Assembly (NCBI GenBank): GCA_014529385.2
Contig: CM043943.1
Coordinates: forward strand, 98,204,855-98,268,854
Reading direction: 5' to 3'
From: Adiantum capillus-veneris
Lineage: Eukaryota > Streptophyta > Polypodiopsida > Polypodiales > Pteridaceae
DNA: 64,000 nt
The notes under the pieces are model-generated. The model did not search any database. It was given only the letters and a program-made list of their open reading frames with translations, and was not told where the DNA came from. Shown piece after piece: positions 9,671 through 20,310 of this stretch. The first letter of the stretch is position 1. Each line of letters starts with the position of its first letter. Made by a program: the position numbers and the translations under genes.

Positions 9671-10490
9671 GTGCACATTCTGGACGATGTAGACCCATTA
9701 CCAGTTGATGCAGATCATTGGGTGAGAAGGTCTACACGTGCCAGAAGACAACCACAGAGGTTTCAACCATCTATGGACTGCATTTTGTTGACAGATGAAG
9801 GGAAGCCTCTTACATACAAAGAGACCCAATCTTGTGAAGACAAAAGTAAGTGGGAGCTTGCTATGAAATTTGAGATGCAGTCACTGTATGCAAACAATAC
9901 ATGGGAGCTTGTTCTTGATATATAATACAATACCTCCACACACGAAGCTTAGCAAGCATGATTGCCCAAAAAATGCTGCAGCGACCCATGCTATGAAAGG
10001 CATTCCTTATGCATCAGCTTGTGGGTCTTTGATGTATGCCATGGTTACTACACGATCGGATATTGCTTATGCAATGGGAGTTGTTAGCAAATTTATGTCT
10101 AACCCTGGCAAACCACATTGGGAGGCAGTGAAGAGCATTTTCAGGTACTTGAAAGGTACACAGGACACATGGATATGTTATGGAAAGAGTACATTGTTTG
10201 TGTGGGGATTCTGTGATTCGGACATGGTAGGTGATCTTGACACTCGAAAATCTTGGTGTTCAAGATTGCAAAAGATTGTTGCATTGAGCACTATAGAGGT
10301 TGAATATATTTCAGTCACAGAGGCTTCAAAAGAAGCCATTTGGCTTGGCCGTCTTGTGAGTACTTTTGGTCTTCCAGCTCATGCTCCAGTGCTTGGTTGT
10401 GATAGTCAGAGTGCTGTATGCCTAGCTAAGAATCCCATGTTCCATGCTTGTACCAAACACATTGATGTGCGGTATCCTTTTTTACGCTAG
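9671..10490 (+). pseudogene. Copia-A reverse transcriptase/RNase H with internal deletion
   Basis: The first piece (9671-9925) contains RRSTRARRQPQRFQPS and the start of the polymerase (KWELAMKFEMQSL..NNTWELV). The frame then jumps straight to the end of the polymerase (YASACGSLMYAMVTTRSDIA) and into Copia RNase H (CDSDMVGDLDTRKS, LGCDSQSAVCLAKNP, HTKHIDVRY-like CTKHIDVRY). The segment with the catalytic YVDD is deleted, so no active enzyme can be made. The second piece reads open from 9870 to 10490. Confidence 0.85.
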
Positions 10491-10636
10491 GTACTGAATG
10501 ATGGCCTTGTCACACTGACAAAGATCAAAACACAGGATAGCCCTGCCGATGTTCTCACTAAGTGTCTTGCTAAGACACAACATCAGCATTGCTTACACTT
10601 AAAGGGAGTTACTTAAAGGTACTACATCGGGCCTTT

Positions 10637-10647
10637 AAGTGGGAGGT
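10637..10647 (+). promoter_or_regulatory. Polypurine tract of Copia-A
   Basis: AAGTGGGAGGT lies immediately before the 3' LTR, the expected plus-strand primer site. Confidence 0.8.
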
Positions 10648-10886
10648 TGTTGGGTCTAAAGGCCCTCTGGCCACCCTTATACACTATTTTATTCTTTGGG
10701 TGTGAACCACCCCTAGGGTCACTTATGTGACCCTTATAGTGTGTACCCTCAAATTAATAAAACATAACATTTGTAAAGTGTGCCAACAACAGACGAATAA
10801 CACTGCGTACGTTTTTCTCAATCCCTCTCTCCTTCGTCATCTGCAGAAAACACCATCGCAATCTCTTCCTGCTACTGCTCCCATCA
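10648..10886 (+). repeat. 3' LTR of Copia-A
   Basis: 239 bp; TGTTGGG start, CCCATCA end, followed by the CGCCT target duplication at 10887-10891. Confidence 0.92.
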
Positions 10887-10891
10887 CGCCT

Positions 10892-11190
10892 TGCTCCTTG
10901 ACTTGCTCTCGAGAGCTTCGACTTCTTCTATTCCTCTTCGCCATGTGCGGTTCTCCTAAAGCAAGTGTTAAGATACCATGTCAAAGTTGACGATGCGGAA
11001 GCATGAAGCTAGAGAGAGAATGCACGAGAGAGTGTTGAACCAATCAACTGGGCAATGAATTAATTGATTATACAATGGGGCTTGGGTGCAGTTATATACT
11101 GACCTGTGGGCCTTAAGTACCTCCCTCAACAAATTGACCTACCTAGAATTATGTCAAACAAGTAAAATAATATCTAAAGAAGATAATTTA
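10892..11190. other. No gene recognised
   Basis: About 300 bp without a recognisable feature. A minus-strand TGGTATCTTAACAC near 10970 looks loosely like a primer-binding site, but no LTR could be delimited. Confidence 0.4.
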
Positions 11191-11811
11191 TTAGGATCTC
11201 ATTAGGCCATTCACTTGAGATGCTTGAACTTTAACATTGGTTTCTCCCATAGCAAGCTTTGCCTCAATGCCTCTAGCGAACTGGTTGTACTCAAAGTCCA
11301 TGAGCTTGAGGAATTTTATGAAATTTTTGGTGGCGCCGGGATCAAAGAAGATAAGTGCTTTGTGGCTACGGATCTTTCCATAAGCTTTACATAATACCTT
11401 AGAAGCATCGGATACGGAAATTGCATAAATGTCCCACTTTGGTATGGCTTTCATGGCGGGAGGTTGCTCGGAAGGTTTATCTCATTTATGGGGACAGATA
11501 TAGGAAGTGTGTCCTGTGGAGAAACATTCCAAGCACCAGCCTTCTTGTTGAAGAGTATCTCGTTGGCGAGTAGTCAAGCAAGGTCATGCAGGCGGAGTCG
11601 AAGTGTCACGAGAGTCCCTAGAATTGAGTGTTGTGGTCGAGGATTCTTGTGTAGTTGTCAGTTGGTCCTCAGTTGTAAATTTCAGTCTTCCCTTCATTAT
11701 TTTGTAACCAACCGCATCATGGTCCATAAGCTCTTGTATGAAAGAGACTTGCTTGGACAGACAATATTCTTGAAGCTGTGATGGTAGTCTTATGGTGTAG
11801 TGGTCCTTCAA
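11191..11811 (-). pseudogene. Ty3/gypsy gag-protease fragment
   Basis: Read from right to left, the first frame (11811-11584) is a Gln/Thr/Ser-rich gag tail. A CX2CX4HX4C zinc knuckle, CLECFSTGHTSYIC, follows near 11540-11495 in another frame. The third frame (11454-11191) carries a retropepsin active-site motif, ALIFFDPGATKNFI, of the kind also seen in the GP chromoviruses here (FDPGSTHNFI). Polymerase and integrase are absent. The element is a 0.6-kb remnant with at least two frame changes. Confidence 0.7.
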
Positions 11812-11916
11812 GGTTATCAGTTTGAGAAAGAGACCGGGAGGAACCTTTGGTTGTAGTCGTCCATATTTTCAGTAGCCAGCATTTTCAAGTTACCCCATTT
11901 TGCAAGAAGCTGCACT

Positions 11917-12306
11917 TCAAGTAAGGAGGTCATGTGACTTCGCGCAAAAATATCCTTGAAAGCCTGCATCCCGAAGAAAGCTCATTTGAAATTTTTGTGC
12001 TTTCAAAAGCACACCACATTTAGAATTCATATCAACGAAAGCTCTGCAAAGCACATCATCTTTCTTCACCATTCCCCTACTAACAATTTCATCATGAAGT
12101 TGGCCCATGTCAATTTCTTGCACATGCCTTGAAGATACAACGATTGGTGTATTGCACGAGAGAAGCCTTTGCTTCGCATATCCTGCAACCAATGCATTCA
12201 AAGAGACCACATCCAGAATAGGAAGCTCATAAAAAACTCTGCGTTTTGACAGTAAACCAGATTTGCATACATGTCTACATAATCTATAAACATTTCCAAT
12301 GGGCAA
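11917..12306 (-). pseudogene. Pentatricopeptide repeat (PPR) fragment
   Basis: The frame includes VFYELPILDVVSLNALVAGY and LHDEIVSRGMVKKDDVLCRA, then FVDMNSKCGVLLKAQK. These are degenerate forms of the plant PPR signatures F..MP.RDVVSWNALIAGY and ALVDMYAKCG...A. Intact PPR proteins bind organellar RNA for editing, splicing or stability and have many 35-residue repeats; only about three decayed motifs are left here. It lies on the opposite strand just upstream of the bHLH gene. Confidence 0.65.
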
Positions 12307-12711
12307 CTACTACATTCCGTGCTTATATTACTGCTTTTTGTTTTCTTTAGCTCATTCAATTAATTCACACTGAAAGATTTTTTCTGATATGCTGAAAGCT
12401 TACAAATCTTTTTTTGGAAGAACGTGGGTGAGATCATATTTTTTGAAACATGTGGGAACCCAAGTTGTAATGCCCCTTTTTATGAATGAGGCTATATTGA
12501 CTTTGGAAACTGTTTTAATGAAGCAAGCATGCAAATATAGGTAGAAAGTTTACATTCTTGTGATCGATTAGAAGGTTTAGGAAGTTTCAGGTCCTTCTCA
12601 TCTGCTTCTTTCTGATTGGTAGCTTTTTTTGAGCTTCAGCTTTTTTGAGGTGCAGGATCAACTCTATACTAATGTAATTAAACAGACTAGCTTGTGGCAG
12701 TCATATGTTAG
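12307..12711. other. Upstream region or first intron of the bHLH gene
   Basis: No further exon can be supported. An ATG near 12484 opens a short frame that ends before a plausible donor (ATATAG|GTAGAAAG) at about 12540, so a short first exon here is possible, but nothing in its sequence confirms it. The family's acidic N-terminus would be expected upstream. Confidence 0.35.
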
Positions 12712-14356
12712 CATTATTCAAATTTAAGCGAATTTTACCTCGGTAATGAAGAGAGTCTCGCAAACAGGCCGAACTCTGGAGGTCAGGTTACTGAAGCTCG
12801 TATATCAGCAAGACGGCTGCATAAGGCTGATCGGGAGAAGCTGAGACGGGATAAATTGAACGAGCAGTTTACAGAGCTTGCAAATGCACTTGGTAAATTG
12901 CAGATTTCTGCCTGTGCATTCTGCTTTTTGGCGTCGCTTAGTGTGACGTTTTTACCTTTTCCAGATCCAGATAGACCCAAAAATGACAAGGCTACAATAC
13001 TAGGGGAAAGTATTCAAGTGGTGAAGGAACTCCGTGAAGAGGTCAAAAGGTTGAAAACGGAGCACGCTTCTCTTGTTGACGAGTCAAGTGAAGTACGCTT
13101 ACATGTTTGGTTTGGCTTTTTTTTACACTCATTTTATGTGAAAATTGAGTGCTTCTTTAGAGAAATCAACGACCCAAAGTGCTGTATTTGCAGCTCACGC
13201 AAGAGAAGAATGAGCTTCGAGAGGAGAAAGCCAGTTTGAAGAGTGAAACTGAGCGCCTACAAAACCAAGTGCAACATCGATCACGCTCGCCATCCCCTTG
13301 GATGGCTTTAGACCCTTCATTAATGATGGGTCCTACTGCAGCATATCCTTATCCAATTCCTGTTCCTCAGCCAGTCTCTCTTGCTCAATCTGAAACAATT
13401 CAGGTAGGTGGACCTCGTGCACCCCTGGTTGGTCCCACTCCCTTTATACCGATGCCACCTCCAGGTCCATTTCATATGCATCCTACCCTGCAACCTTATG
13501 CGGTGTTTGGCAATCGGTTAGGAGATGGGGGCAATCCTTTTTTACCTTTTTCAGGATTTCCACCGCCTGTATCTGCACAGTCACATATAGAAAGGCCATA
13601 TGCGCAATACCCATCTTCTGTTCAGCAACATGTTCCAGGTTATGCCATTCAGATGTCCTCTAGTCAGGGCTCTCCGTCATCAGGCTCACCTTTGTACAGA
13701 CCGTCTGTACCTGGAATTCCCATCATACCAGCGCAAAGTCGTGCTTCAAGTCCATTATCAAAGGACAGCAGTGATAATCCACCTACTTCTAAATGCAGCT
13801 CACCGCATGAAACAAGAGCAGAGACAGAGCGGGAGATTGGTGAAGACGTTGCGGCACATGACACAGAGTCTCCTGTTAAACTGGTGAGGTTTCTTCTTGG
13901 CACACTAGGGGGCTGCACATGTTTACATGCTGCAGAGACACGTCCATTTACCTGTGTGCTTGCTATTGAATTTTTGTTACATCCATATATACCACTTTCC
14001 TATTACACGTGCAAATGAATAGGACTTCTTCTTTGCCTTTGGCACAGTTGGCTAGCACAGTTCTATGTTAGGAGATCGAACCATTGGATGACGAGCAAAG
14101 GTGTTCATTTGCTTTTTTGACACAGGCCAAAACACCATCAGAGCCACCAGATGCTGAATTGAAGAATGTGGAGTTAGAATCCTCTGAAAGCAATGCTATC
14201 AATGCACCTTCACCAACATCCATGGGTAAGGAGAAGCTGGGGCTTTATTTGGAAAGAAGTACCTTATCCTCTTTGATCTCCAAGAGACAGGTTCAAGACC
14301 TGACTAATGATTCAGAAGCTGAGCATGATCCCACATTGAGGCCTCCTGCAGCATGA
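12712..14356 (+). CDS. bHLH121: bHLH transcription factor, clade IVb (bHLH121/bHLH11-like), four exons, 5' end not found
   Basis: Exons: about 12712-12892, 12965-13092, 13194-13883 and 14126-14356 (stop TGA). All introns are GT-AG and the phases agree, giving about 409 residues. Exon 1 ends the basic region and helix 1 (KADREKLRRDKLNEQFTELA). The junction yields ALDPDRPKNDKATIL, the loop typical of clade IVb, and helix 2 plus a leucine-rich coiled coil follow (LTQEKNELREEKASLKSE). The C-terminal half is Pro/Ser-rich. In Arabidopsis, bHLH121 (URI), bHLH11 and bHLH47 (PYE) act in the nucleus on iron-deficiency genes; a similar role here is inferred by homology. The in-frame TAG at 12709-12711 forces the first exon shown to begin after it, so a start exon lies upstream or is lost. 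Assignment within the clade is uncertain. Confidence 0.85.
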
Positions 14357-15203
14357 CTCTACTGTATGGTGAGCACAGGTAGTTCTAGGTAAAAAGAAGC
14401 ATGGGTTGGTGCAACTTCCATTGTGCCTTTTTTGTGTCAAGAGTAACATTTTTGCAGACAAGTTCTAATGTGGAATTTAAGTGTTTGTACATACTTCTGC
14501 ACAAAATGTCTAAAAGCATTTGCTGCTGCAGTGGATTGGCTTCTTTTTTCAGACAGGGTAAAAGAGGTGCTAGCTTGGCAGCTGTTTATGTTTGCATATA
14601 TGAGAAATAGGAAGAACAGTGATCTGTTGAGTTGCTTTGTCTCAGGGATTGGCTTGTGTCCCACTTGCTAGCATCCCTCCATGACCTCTAGCTGCCCTTA
14701 TTTTATCCATGTAAAGATTAGAAAAGGGCAGCTACCTTCTGTTTTCTGCCTCAAACCTGTAAAATACCTTTTTTAGAGGACATTCTTTTTTGATGAGAAC
14801 TGCATGTTACAAATATGGTTGGCATAAATAATGGTCGTAGATAAAGGCATTAAGAACACCACTTCATGATGTCTTAAGTATGTTGTTGTTAAGAATGAGG
14901 AGAAGCTCAAGAGTAGAAAACACAGTAGTTGTATTAGTTGTGTGGAGTGAAAAAAGTATGTCGAAGCTAAGAATGTGCTTATCAAAATAGAGCAACACAG
15001 CTAATGATCGGACAAAAGGAAGAGCGTTTTCTTACGGTTTGTGGTTTCAGATTGCCCACCTCAAAAACTACACCTACATGGAAATGTGTTCATTTCCTTG
15101 CTATTCGTGTTTTGTCGATGCTCACCCAATAGACTAAGATGACGTAGGCCTTGGCGGAGCAACGAGTATTTTCTTTCCTTTCTAGTGTGATGGCCAATAG
15201 ACA

Positions 15204-15278
<75 letters not shown>

Positions 15279-15495
15279 GGCTGAATTCTTATACTTAGAG
15301 CCTTTGCTAGAATTTAGTAGGCTGAGTTGAGAATGGTGATGGTTCACCACTCCAGAATCTCGTCCAAAGTGCCCCTCTCCTTGGGGATAAGATAGATCAA
15401 ACCCTCCCTCATGCTATGCGTGCAAAATGTGGTATGCACTATATAGGTCTCGACCAAGAGCCTCCCAATACTCCAAGAAGAAGCTGGAACGAGAC
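14357..15495. other. 3' flank of the bHLH gene; long CT microsatellite
   Basis: The first few hundred bases are probably 3' UTR. A pure CT run of about 69 bp spans 15206-15274. No coding region is recognised; the Arg/Glu-rich frame on the minus strand is only the translation of the repeat. Confidence 0.5.
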
Positions 15496-16740
15496 TGTGA
15501 CAACCACTAACCTTAGTTGTTGGTTTCTTTCCCTTGATATTTATTTAAGTTTTGGGACCCTCTTTTTGAAGTCACAAATGGCTGGACATTGTATGGCTAG
15601 TGTGAAACAATTGAGGACCGAGAGTTTCACCTGTGGTAGTGAAGGTTAGGTCGCCACGAGTTTGTCAGGCCGATTGGCACTGAAATCCGAGTAGTAAAAG
15701 GGTGGCTAGGCTGAGTTCAAAGTCATTTAGGCCCCACGCGACACTTTATAAGTTGGTGGGTGCTAGGAAATTAACTCAAAAGGGCATAAGGGACACATGG
15801 TGGCTCCAGAGTGATCTGCAAGACACTAGCTGGGTGGCAGCGCTAGAAATCGATTTAAACTGATTTTGGGTTGCCTTCTTCTTCAGTAAGTGCCTACAGT
15901 GTGTGTGTGAGTAGTGGGTGTAGGTTTACAGCTTTAATGGAAAGCTTGCCTTCTCCTCTGTTCTACGTAGCACGATGATTCCGCCCTCGCACATCACTCT
16001 CCCCTTTGGATTACAGAAATGTGATGCCCAGCTTAAGGGCTACTCATCTGTATGTACAGTTGTGTGGGTTTATGTGCAATTGCCAAGGCAAGAGCCTCTT
16101 GCACAAGTACCGAATTAGCCAATTGCTAATCCCCTACAGGTACAAGTTGATTCAGAGAGATTTCTCGCGAGAAATCTCGTCCAAACTAGAGGGCAAGTAG
16201 CCCTACAGGTGCGGGAACTCGAGGGCTTGCTACGCATGCAATCAGCATGCAAAGAGCCCAAAAGAAGGAATCTGTGTATTTTTGCAGGTTTAGGGTTTTG
16301 GTCGTTTTTGTTGCCTTACAGTCCCAGGAGCTTTGGGGGAGCTAGAGAATCGTCATACAGGTGTTTTGGTGCATTTTAGAGGCCGAAAATAGAGAATTCA
16401 GCGTGCTGTAATTTCTCGCCAGGTTTGGGAAAGTGTTGTAATGCGTTGGGAAAGTCACCTATCTCATAGGGATCGAAGCCTTCTATTGTCGATATGTTGT
16501 CGAAATTGGGCTAGAGTAGGCCATTTTCAGCCCAATAAAAGTGGGACAGCACTGAGGAGTTTACAAGTTTTCTCTCCAAAGTTTTATTGGAATAAAGAAA
16601 TACCGAAAGGGGCACCAACCTTTGGGTTCAACGCGGTGTCACTGTCTACTTGGGAGCACTCTAGCTTCGAGTCGTGGTTGAATTTTAGTTACAGGTTTAT
16701 ACGTGGTTGTTCCTTTGTGTCGTAAAGTTTATTAAAGTAA
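15496..16740 (+). repeat. Probable LTR related to Gypsy-C
   Basis: It begins TGTGACAACC after a purine-rich run and contains, near 16590-16620, AATAAAGAAATACCGAAAGGGGCACCAA. That segment is in effect the same as the one in the Gypsy-C right LTR at 4775-4805 and, less closely, in the left LTR near 2410. The right end is not defined by a clean terminus, and no partner LTR or internal coding region is present, so this may be a decayed solo LTR. Confidence 0.4.
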
Positions 16741-16799
16741 AGATCGGGTGAAAGCCAATGTCTACCGCCCTTTAGTGCGTCTACGGGCGGGTTTCAGAG

Positions 16800-17930
16800 T
16801 CAAACCATCCTCCCCCGGGCAACTACCCAAGGAAGTGCCCTAAGAGCCTCATGAAGCTCCTCTAGCTAGAGAATGCTCCCAAGCCTCTGGCGCATCTCCT
16901 CAGTGACCAAGCAAGGCATCTGTGCCCACACTTGCCCTTTGCATGCATCTGAACGCTTGGCTGAAAGCAACTTGCGGTGGAAGTCAGTAGCAACTACACG
17001 CATGTCCTCGAGCTTTGTAGCAACAGACTTATCCGGTCTCCTCAACTGGCAAACACTGGTATGGGCATGACAAGGACCCACCATCTCAAAGAACTCACCG
17101 GTAACTTTGTCTCCTATGTGAGACCTGGTGACTTTGTCTCCCACGTGAGACCACTGAGATGTCTGACAATGGAAGGCAAACTCGTGGTGCCGCTCCTCAA
17201 TGGTATGCGCATGACAAGGACCCACCATCTCAAAGAACTCACCAGTAACTTTGTCTCCTATGTGAGACCTGGTGACTTTGTCTCCCACGTGAGACCACTG
17301 AGATGTCTGACAATGGAAGGCAAACTCGTGGTGCCGCTCCTCAATGGTGATGAGCTTTTGTTGAGCCTGTTGCATCTGCTCCTCCAACCAAGGGCTATTT
17401 GGGTGATGCTCCTGCATCCGTCGTAGGGAAGCAATGCCCCGCCGGAGCCGCTTCTCCTTCTGTCGGGCCGCAACCAAGCGGGCTACCGACTCTTGGACGA
17501 AGAAATGACTAAGCTCCACAAGGCCAGTGGCCACTTTGGCAATAGGGTCCCCTTGTGTATCTAGACTAGCTATCCAAAGCGCTAGAACCTACTCTTTGAG
17601 CTCTGTATCCAGCAAAATTCTCTTTGGAATGTGTAGCATGACGCTGCCACTCCTCTGTCTATTTGACAAAGTAAGAATCACTGGCGCATGATCAGAAAAA
17701 GTCGTCCTTGCCAAAATGCATACTAAACCGACCATGTCACAGATGTGGTCAGTAGCGTAAAAACAATCTATCCCGGATAGATTCACCCTTCCTACCCTGC
17801 GGTCAGACCGAGAGAAAAAGAGGTTGTCTAAGGGCCGTACAAAGCCTGCATGTTTTCTTCGTCTCTTCTTTTCCGTTTGTGCTACAACAAATAGCTGAGC
17901 TCTTGAAATCCTCAAAAAGGTGAAAGGCAT
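16800..17930 (-). pseudogene. LINE (non-LTR retrotransposon) ORF2: endonuclease end, linker and start of reverse transcriptase
   Basis: Reading from 17930, the C-terminal part of an APE-type endonuclease is visible: NLSGIDCFYATDHICD and TTFSDHAPVIL, the conserved SDH(A/S)P motif. The next frame (17534-16866) is the Lys/Arg/Gln-rich linker with a typical GDKVTGEFFEMV segment. Past 16866 the start of the reverse transcriptase is seen (EELHEALRALPLGSCPGEDGL), where the element breaks off at about 16800. The catalytic FADD region and the 3' tail are missing. Frame changes near 17540-17590 and the break show that it is dead. Confidence 0.75.
17066..17348 (-). repeat. 144-bp in-frame tandem duplication in the LINE linker
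   Basis: CATGACAAGGACCCACCATC starts at 17066 and again at 17210; both units run to the CTCCTCAATGGT end. The 144-bp period equals 48 codons, so the frame is preserved. Inside each unit a 27-bp segment (SHVGDKVTR / SHIGDKVTG) is itself doubled. Confidence 0.95.
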
Positions 17931-18059
17931 GCAGCGCAGTGATCAAAGTGTAGCTTTTATATCAAAGGAAGGCTCCATTACATAGATACTAGAGACAGAG
18001 TGATATCTTTCTTGGCTCTTCTCAGTAAATGCAAAGAGAGGGTTGCTCGCTAGACAAAG
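17931..18059. other. Short spacer, nothing recognised
   Basis: About 130 bp between the LINE fragment and the PPR pseudogene without a recognisable feature. Confidence 0.4.
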
Positions 18060-20310
18060 CATCTTGGAATGCGCTTATAGGATATGAGCAGCAAGATTGG
18101 CAGAGCAAACGCTGGACTGTTCTCAATTGTCAATGTGTATTGCTAAATGTACCAATGTCAAAGAAGGAAAGAAAGTTCTTGATGAGCTTCTTGTTGTAAA
18201 TGTGGTCTCTTGGAGTGCATGGATTTAGGATATGCCCAACATGGCTGCGGCTCTTCGCTGTTTTTAACCGATGCAAAGTGAAGGTATCTCTTCAGATGCT
18301 ATCATGTATGCTTGCACCTAGAAGGCCTTTGTCATTGGAGCTGTTGAAGAAACATGTCTTGCTAGGCGGTGCCTCAGTAGACATGTTTTTTGCCAAACAT
18401 GGTGTCCTTTGGCACAAAAAGTGCTTGATGAGCTTTTTGTCCTAGATGTTGTCACTTGGAACACTTTGATTGGATGACATGCGCAATTTGGCTGTGGCAA
18501 TGAAGCTTTAGGCTGTTTTTAGCAAATGGGAAGCGAGACAATGCCTTTTGGAATGCTTTTATAACAGGCTATGCCCAGAAGGGCCGGCTGGGAAAGCTCT
18601 AGACTGTTTAGCGTTGTTCTATGCATATGCCAAATGTGCCATTCTCAAATGTGATCTGTTGGAGTGCATTGATTGCAGGATATGTGCAATATGATTGCAT
18701 CTCAGAAGCTCTGGGCTGTTTTCAGCAGATGCGAAGTGAAGGTCTCCCTTCAGATGCTACACTTGTAATTATAAGTCTGGAGCTGTTTAAGAAACATGTA
18801 TTGTTTGATTGTGCTTTGGTCGACATGTATGCCAACGTGGTGTCCTCGGTACAAAAAATCTTGATGAGCTTCCTGTCTGGTTGTCGTCACTTGGAGCGCG
18901 TTAATTGCAGGACATGCCCAATTTGGCTTTGGCAATGAAGATCTGGGCTGTTTCCAGCAAACACGAAGCGAGGGTTTCTCACCAGAGGAAGCCTCTTGGA
19001 ATGCTCGTATAGGAGGATAGCAAGGGCTGGCCGAGCAAGTTCTGAACTGTTTTTGTTGGTGGCATAAGACGTTCTTGATGAGCTCTTGGAGTGCATTGTT
19101 TACATGATATGTGCAACATGACTGCAGCTCTTGGCTGTTTTCAGAAGATGCAAAGTGAAGGTATCTCTCTAGATGCAATACCTACGCTTGCACCTTGAAG
19201 GCAGGTATCAATGTGCGAGACGGTGAGAGAATGCACTATGAGTCAGAGGTGATTGGAGAACTTGTCTTGCTTGGCGGTGCCTTAGTCGCCATGGATGGTG
19301 TCCTTGGTGCGAAATTTCTTGATGAACTTCCTGTCTTGAGTGTCTCCCTTGGAGTGCATGGATTGCAGGATATATACAATTTTGCTGTGGCAATGAGCTC
19401 TGGGCTTTTTGTCAGTGGATGCAAAGTGAGGGTTTCTCGCAAGATGAAGCCTCTTGGAATGCACTTATAGGAGGATATGTCCAGCAAAGGCTGGCCGAGC
19501 AAAGCCAAATGTGGCGTTCTCAAGAAAGGGTAGAAAGTTCTTGATGAGATTTTTATCCAGAACGTGGGTGTCGATTGCAGGATATGTGCAACATGATTGT
19601 GGCTCTTGGCTGTTTGCAGCTGGTGTCTATCGCCTATGCTTGCACCTTTAAGGCCTGTTTTGTTATACGAGACGTTGTGATGAGTGGGAGAATCCACCAT
19701 GAGATTACTAGTCAAGGCTGTTGAAGAAATATGTCTTGCTTGGCGGTGCCTTAGTTCACATGTAATACCAAACGTGGTGTCCTTGGCACAAGAAGTGACA
19801 AGCTTTCTGTCCTTGATGTTGTCATTTGGAGCACTTTGATTGCAGGATATACCCAATTTGGTTGTGGCAATGAAGCTCTGGGCTATTTTCAGCGGATCCG
19901 AAGTGAAGGTTTCTCACTGCCAGACCTAGCCTCTTCCCACCAAGGGCTGGTGGAGCACACTTCGAACTGTTTTTGTTTGAAAGAATAGAAACTTGTTGAT
20001 GAGCTTTTTGTCTGAAACGTCATCTCTTGGAGTGCATTGATTGCAGGATATGCGCAACATGACTGCGGCTTAGAAGCTCTAGGATGTTTTCTGCATATGT
20101 GAAGCTAAGGTATCTCTTAAGATGCGATCACCTATGCTTGCACCTTGATGGTGAGAGTCATTATGTGAAACATTGAGATGGGAGAGAGAATCCATGATGG
20201 GATTGCTAGTCACGGGCTGTTGAATCAACTTGTCTTGCTTGGCGGTGCCTTAGTTGACATGTATGTTAAACGCTTGTGTCTGGCACAAAATTCTTGATGA
20301 GCTATGTGTA
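18060..20310 (+). pseudogene. PPR pseudogene built of ~460-bp higher-order repeats
   Basis: Fragments in all three plus frames give PPR signatures, best at 18621-18766 (NVICWSALIAGYVQYDCIS, EALGCFQQMRSEGLPSD). The DNA word TTGGAGTGCATTGATTGCAGGATATG or a close variant occurs about nine times (18209, 18450, 18659, 18891, 19086, 19349, 19570, 19827, 20029). Longer units recur about every 460 bp, for example CTTGCTTGGCGGTGCC at about 18358, 18806 (diverged), 19268, 19735 and 20234. Intact plant PPR proteins are organellar RNA-binding proteins; here frameshifts and stops interrupt every motif. No organelle-targeting N-terminus or E/DYW tail is seen. Confidence 0.75.

Larger units (their letters stand above)
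6758..10886 (+). mobile_element. Complete Ty1/copia insertion (Copia-A), coding region deleted
   Basis: LTRs at 6758-6999 and 10648-10886 both start TGTTGGGTCTAAAGGCCC and end CCCATCA. The 5-bp target duplication CGCCT sits at 6753-6757 and 10887-10891 and is perfect. A tRNA-Met primer-binding site follows the 5' LTR and a polypurine tract precedes the 3' LTR. The total of 4129 bp is shorter than typical intact plant Copia elements (around 5 kb). The order gag, integrase, reverse transcriptase, RNase H is kept, but protease and the catalytic part of reverse transcriptase are missing. It could have moved only by using proteins of a relative. Confidence 0.93.

Noticed and set aside
10972-11160. 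Possible small LTR with a TGGTATCTTAAC primer site
   Set aside because: Terminal sequences do not form a convincing TG...CA pair and no second LTR or target duplication was found.
15090-15350. Arg/Glu-rich minus-strand frame over the CT run
   Set aside because: It is a pure microsatellite translation; no domain and no splice context.
17066-17348. Possible CRISPR-like direct repeats, also considered for the 34-bp units at 1690-1791
   Set aside because: The repeats are adjacent tandem units without unique spacers, and the sequence is eukaryotic.
16977-17426. 149-residue plus-strand open frame with repeated segments
   Set aside because: It is the antisense shadow of the LINE linker; the repeats are the 144-bp duplication read on the wrong strand.
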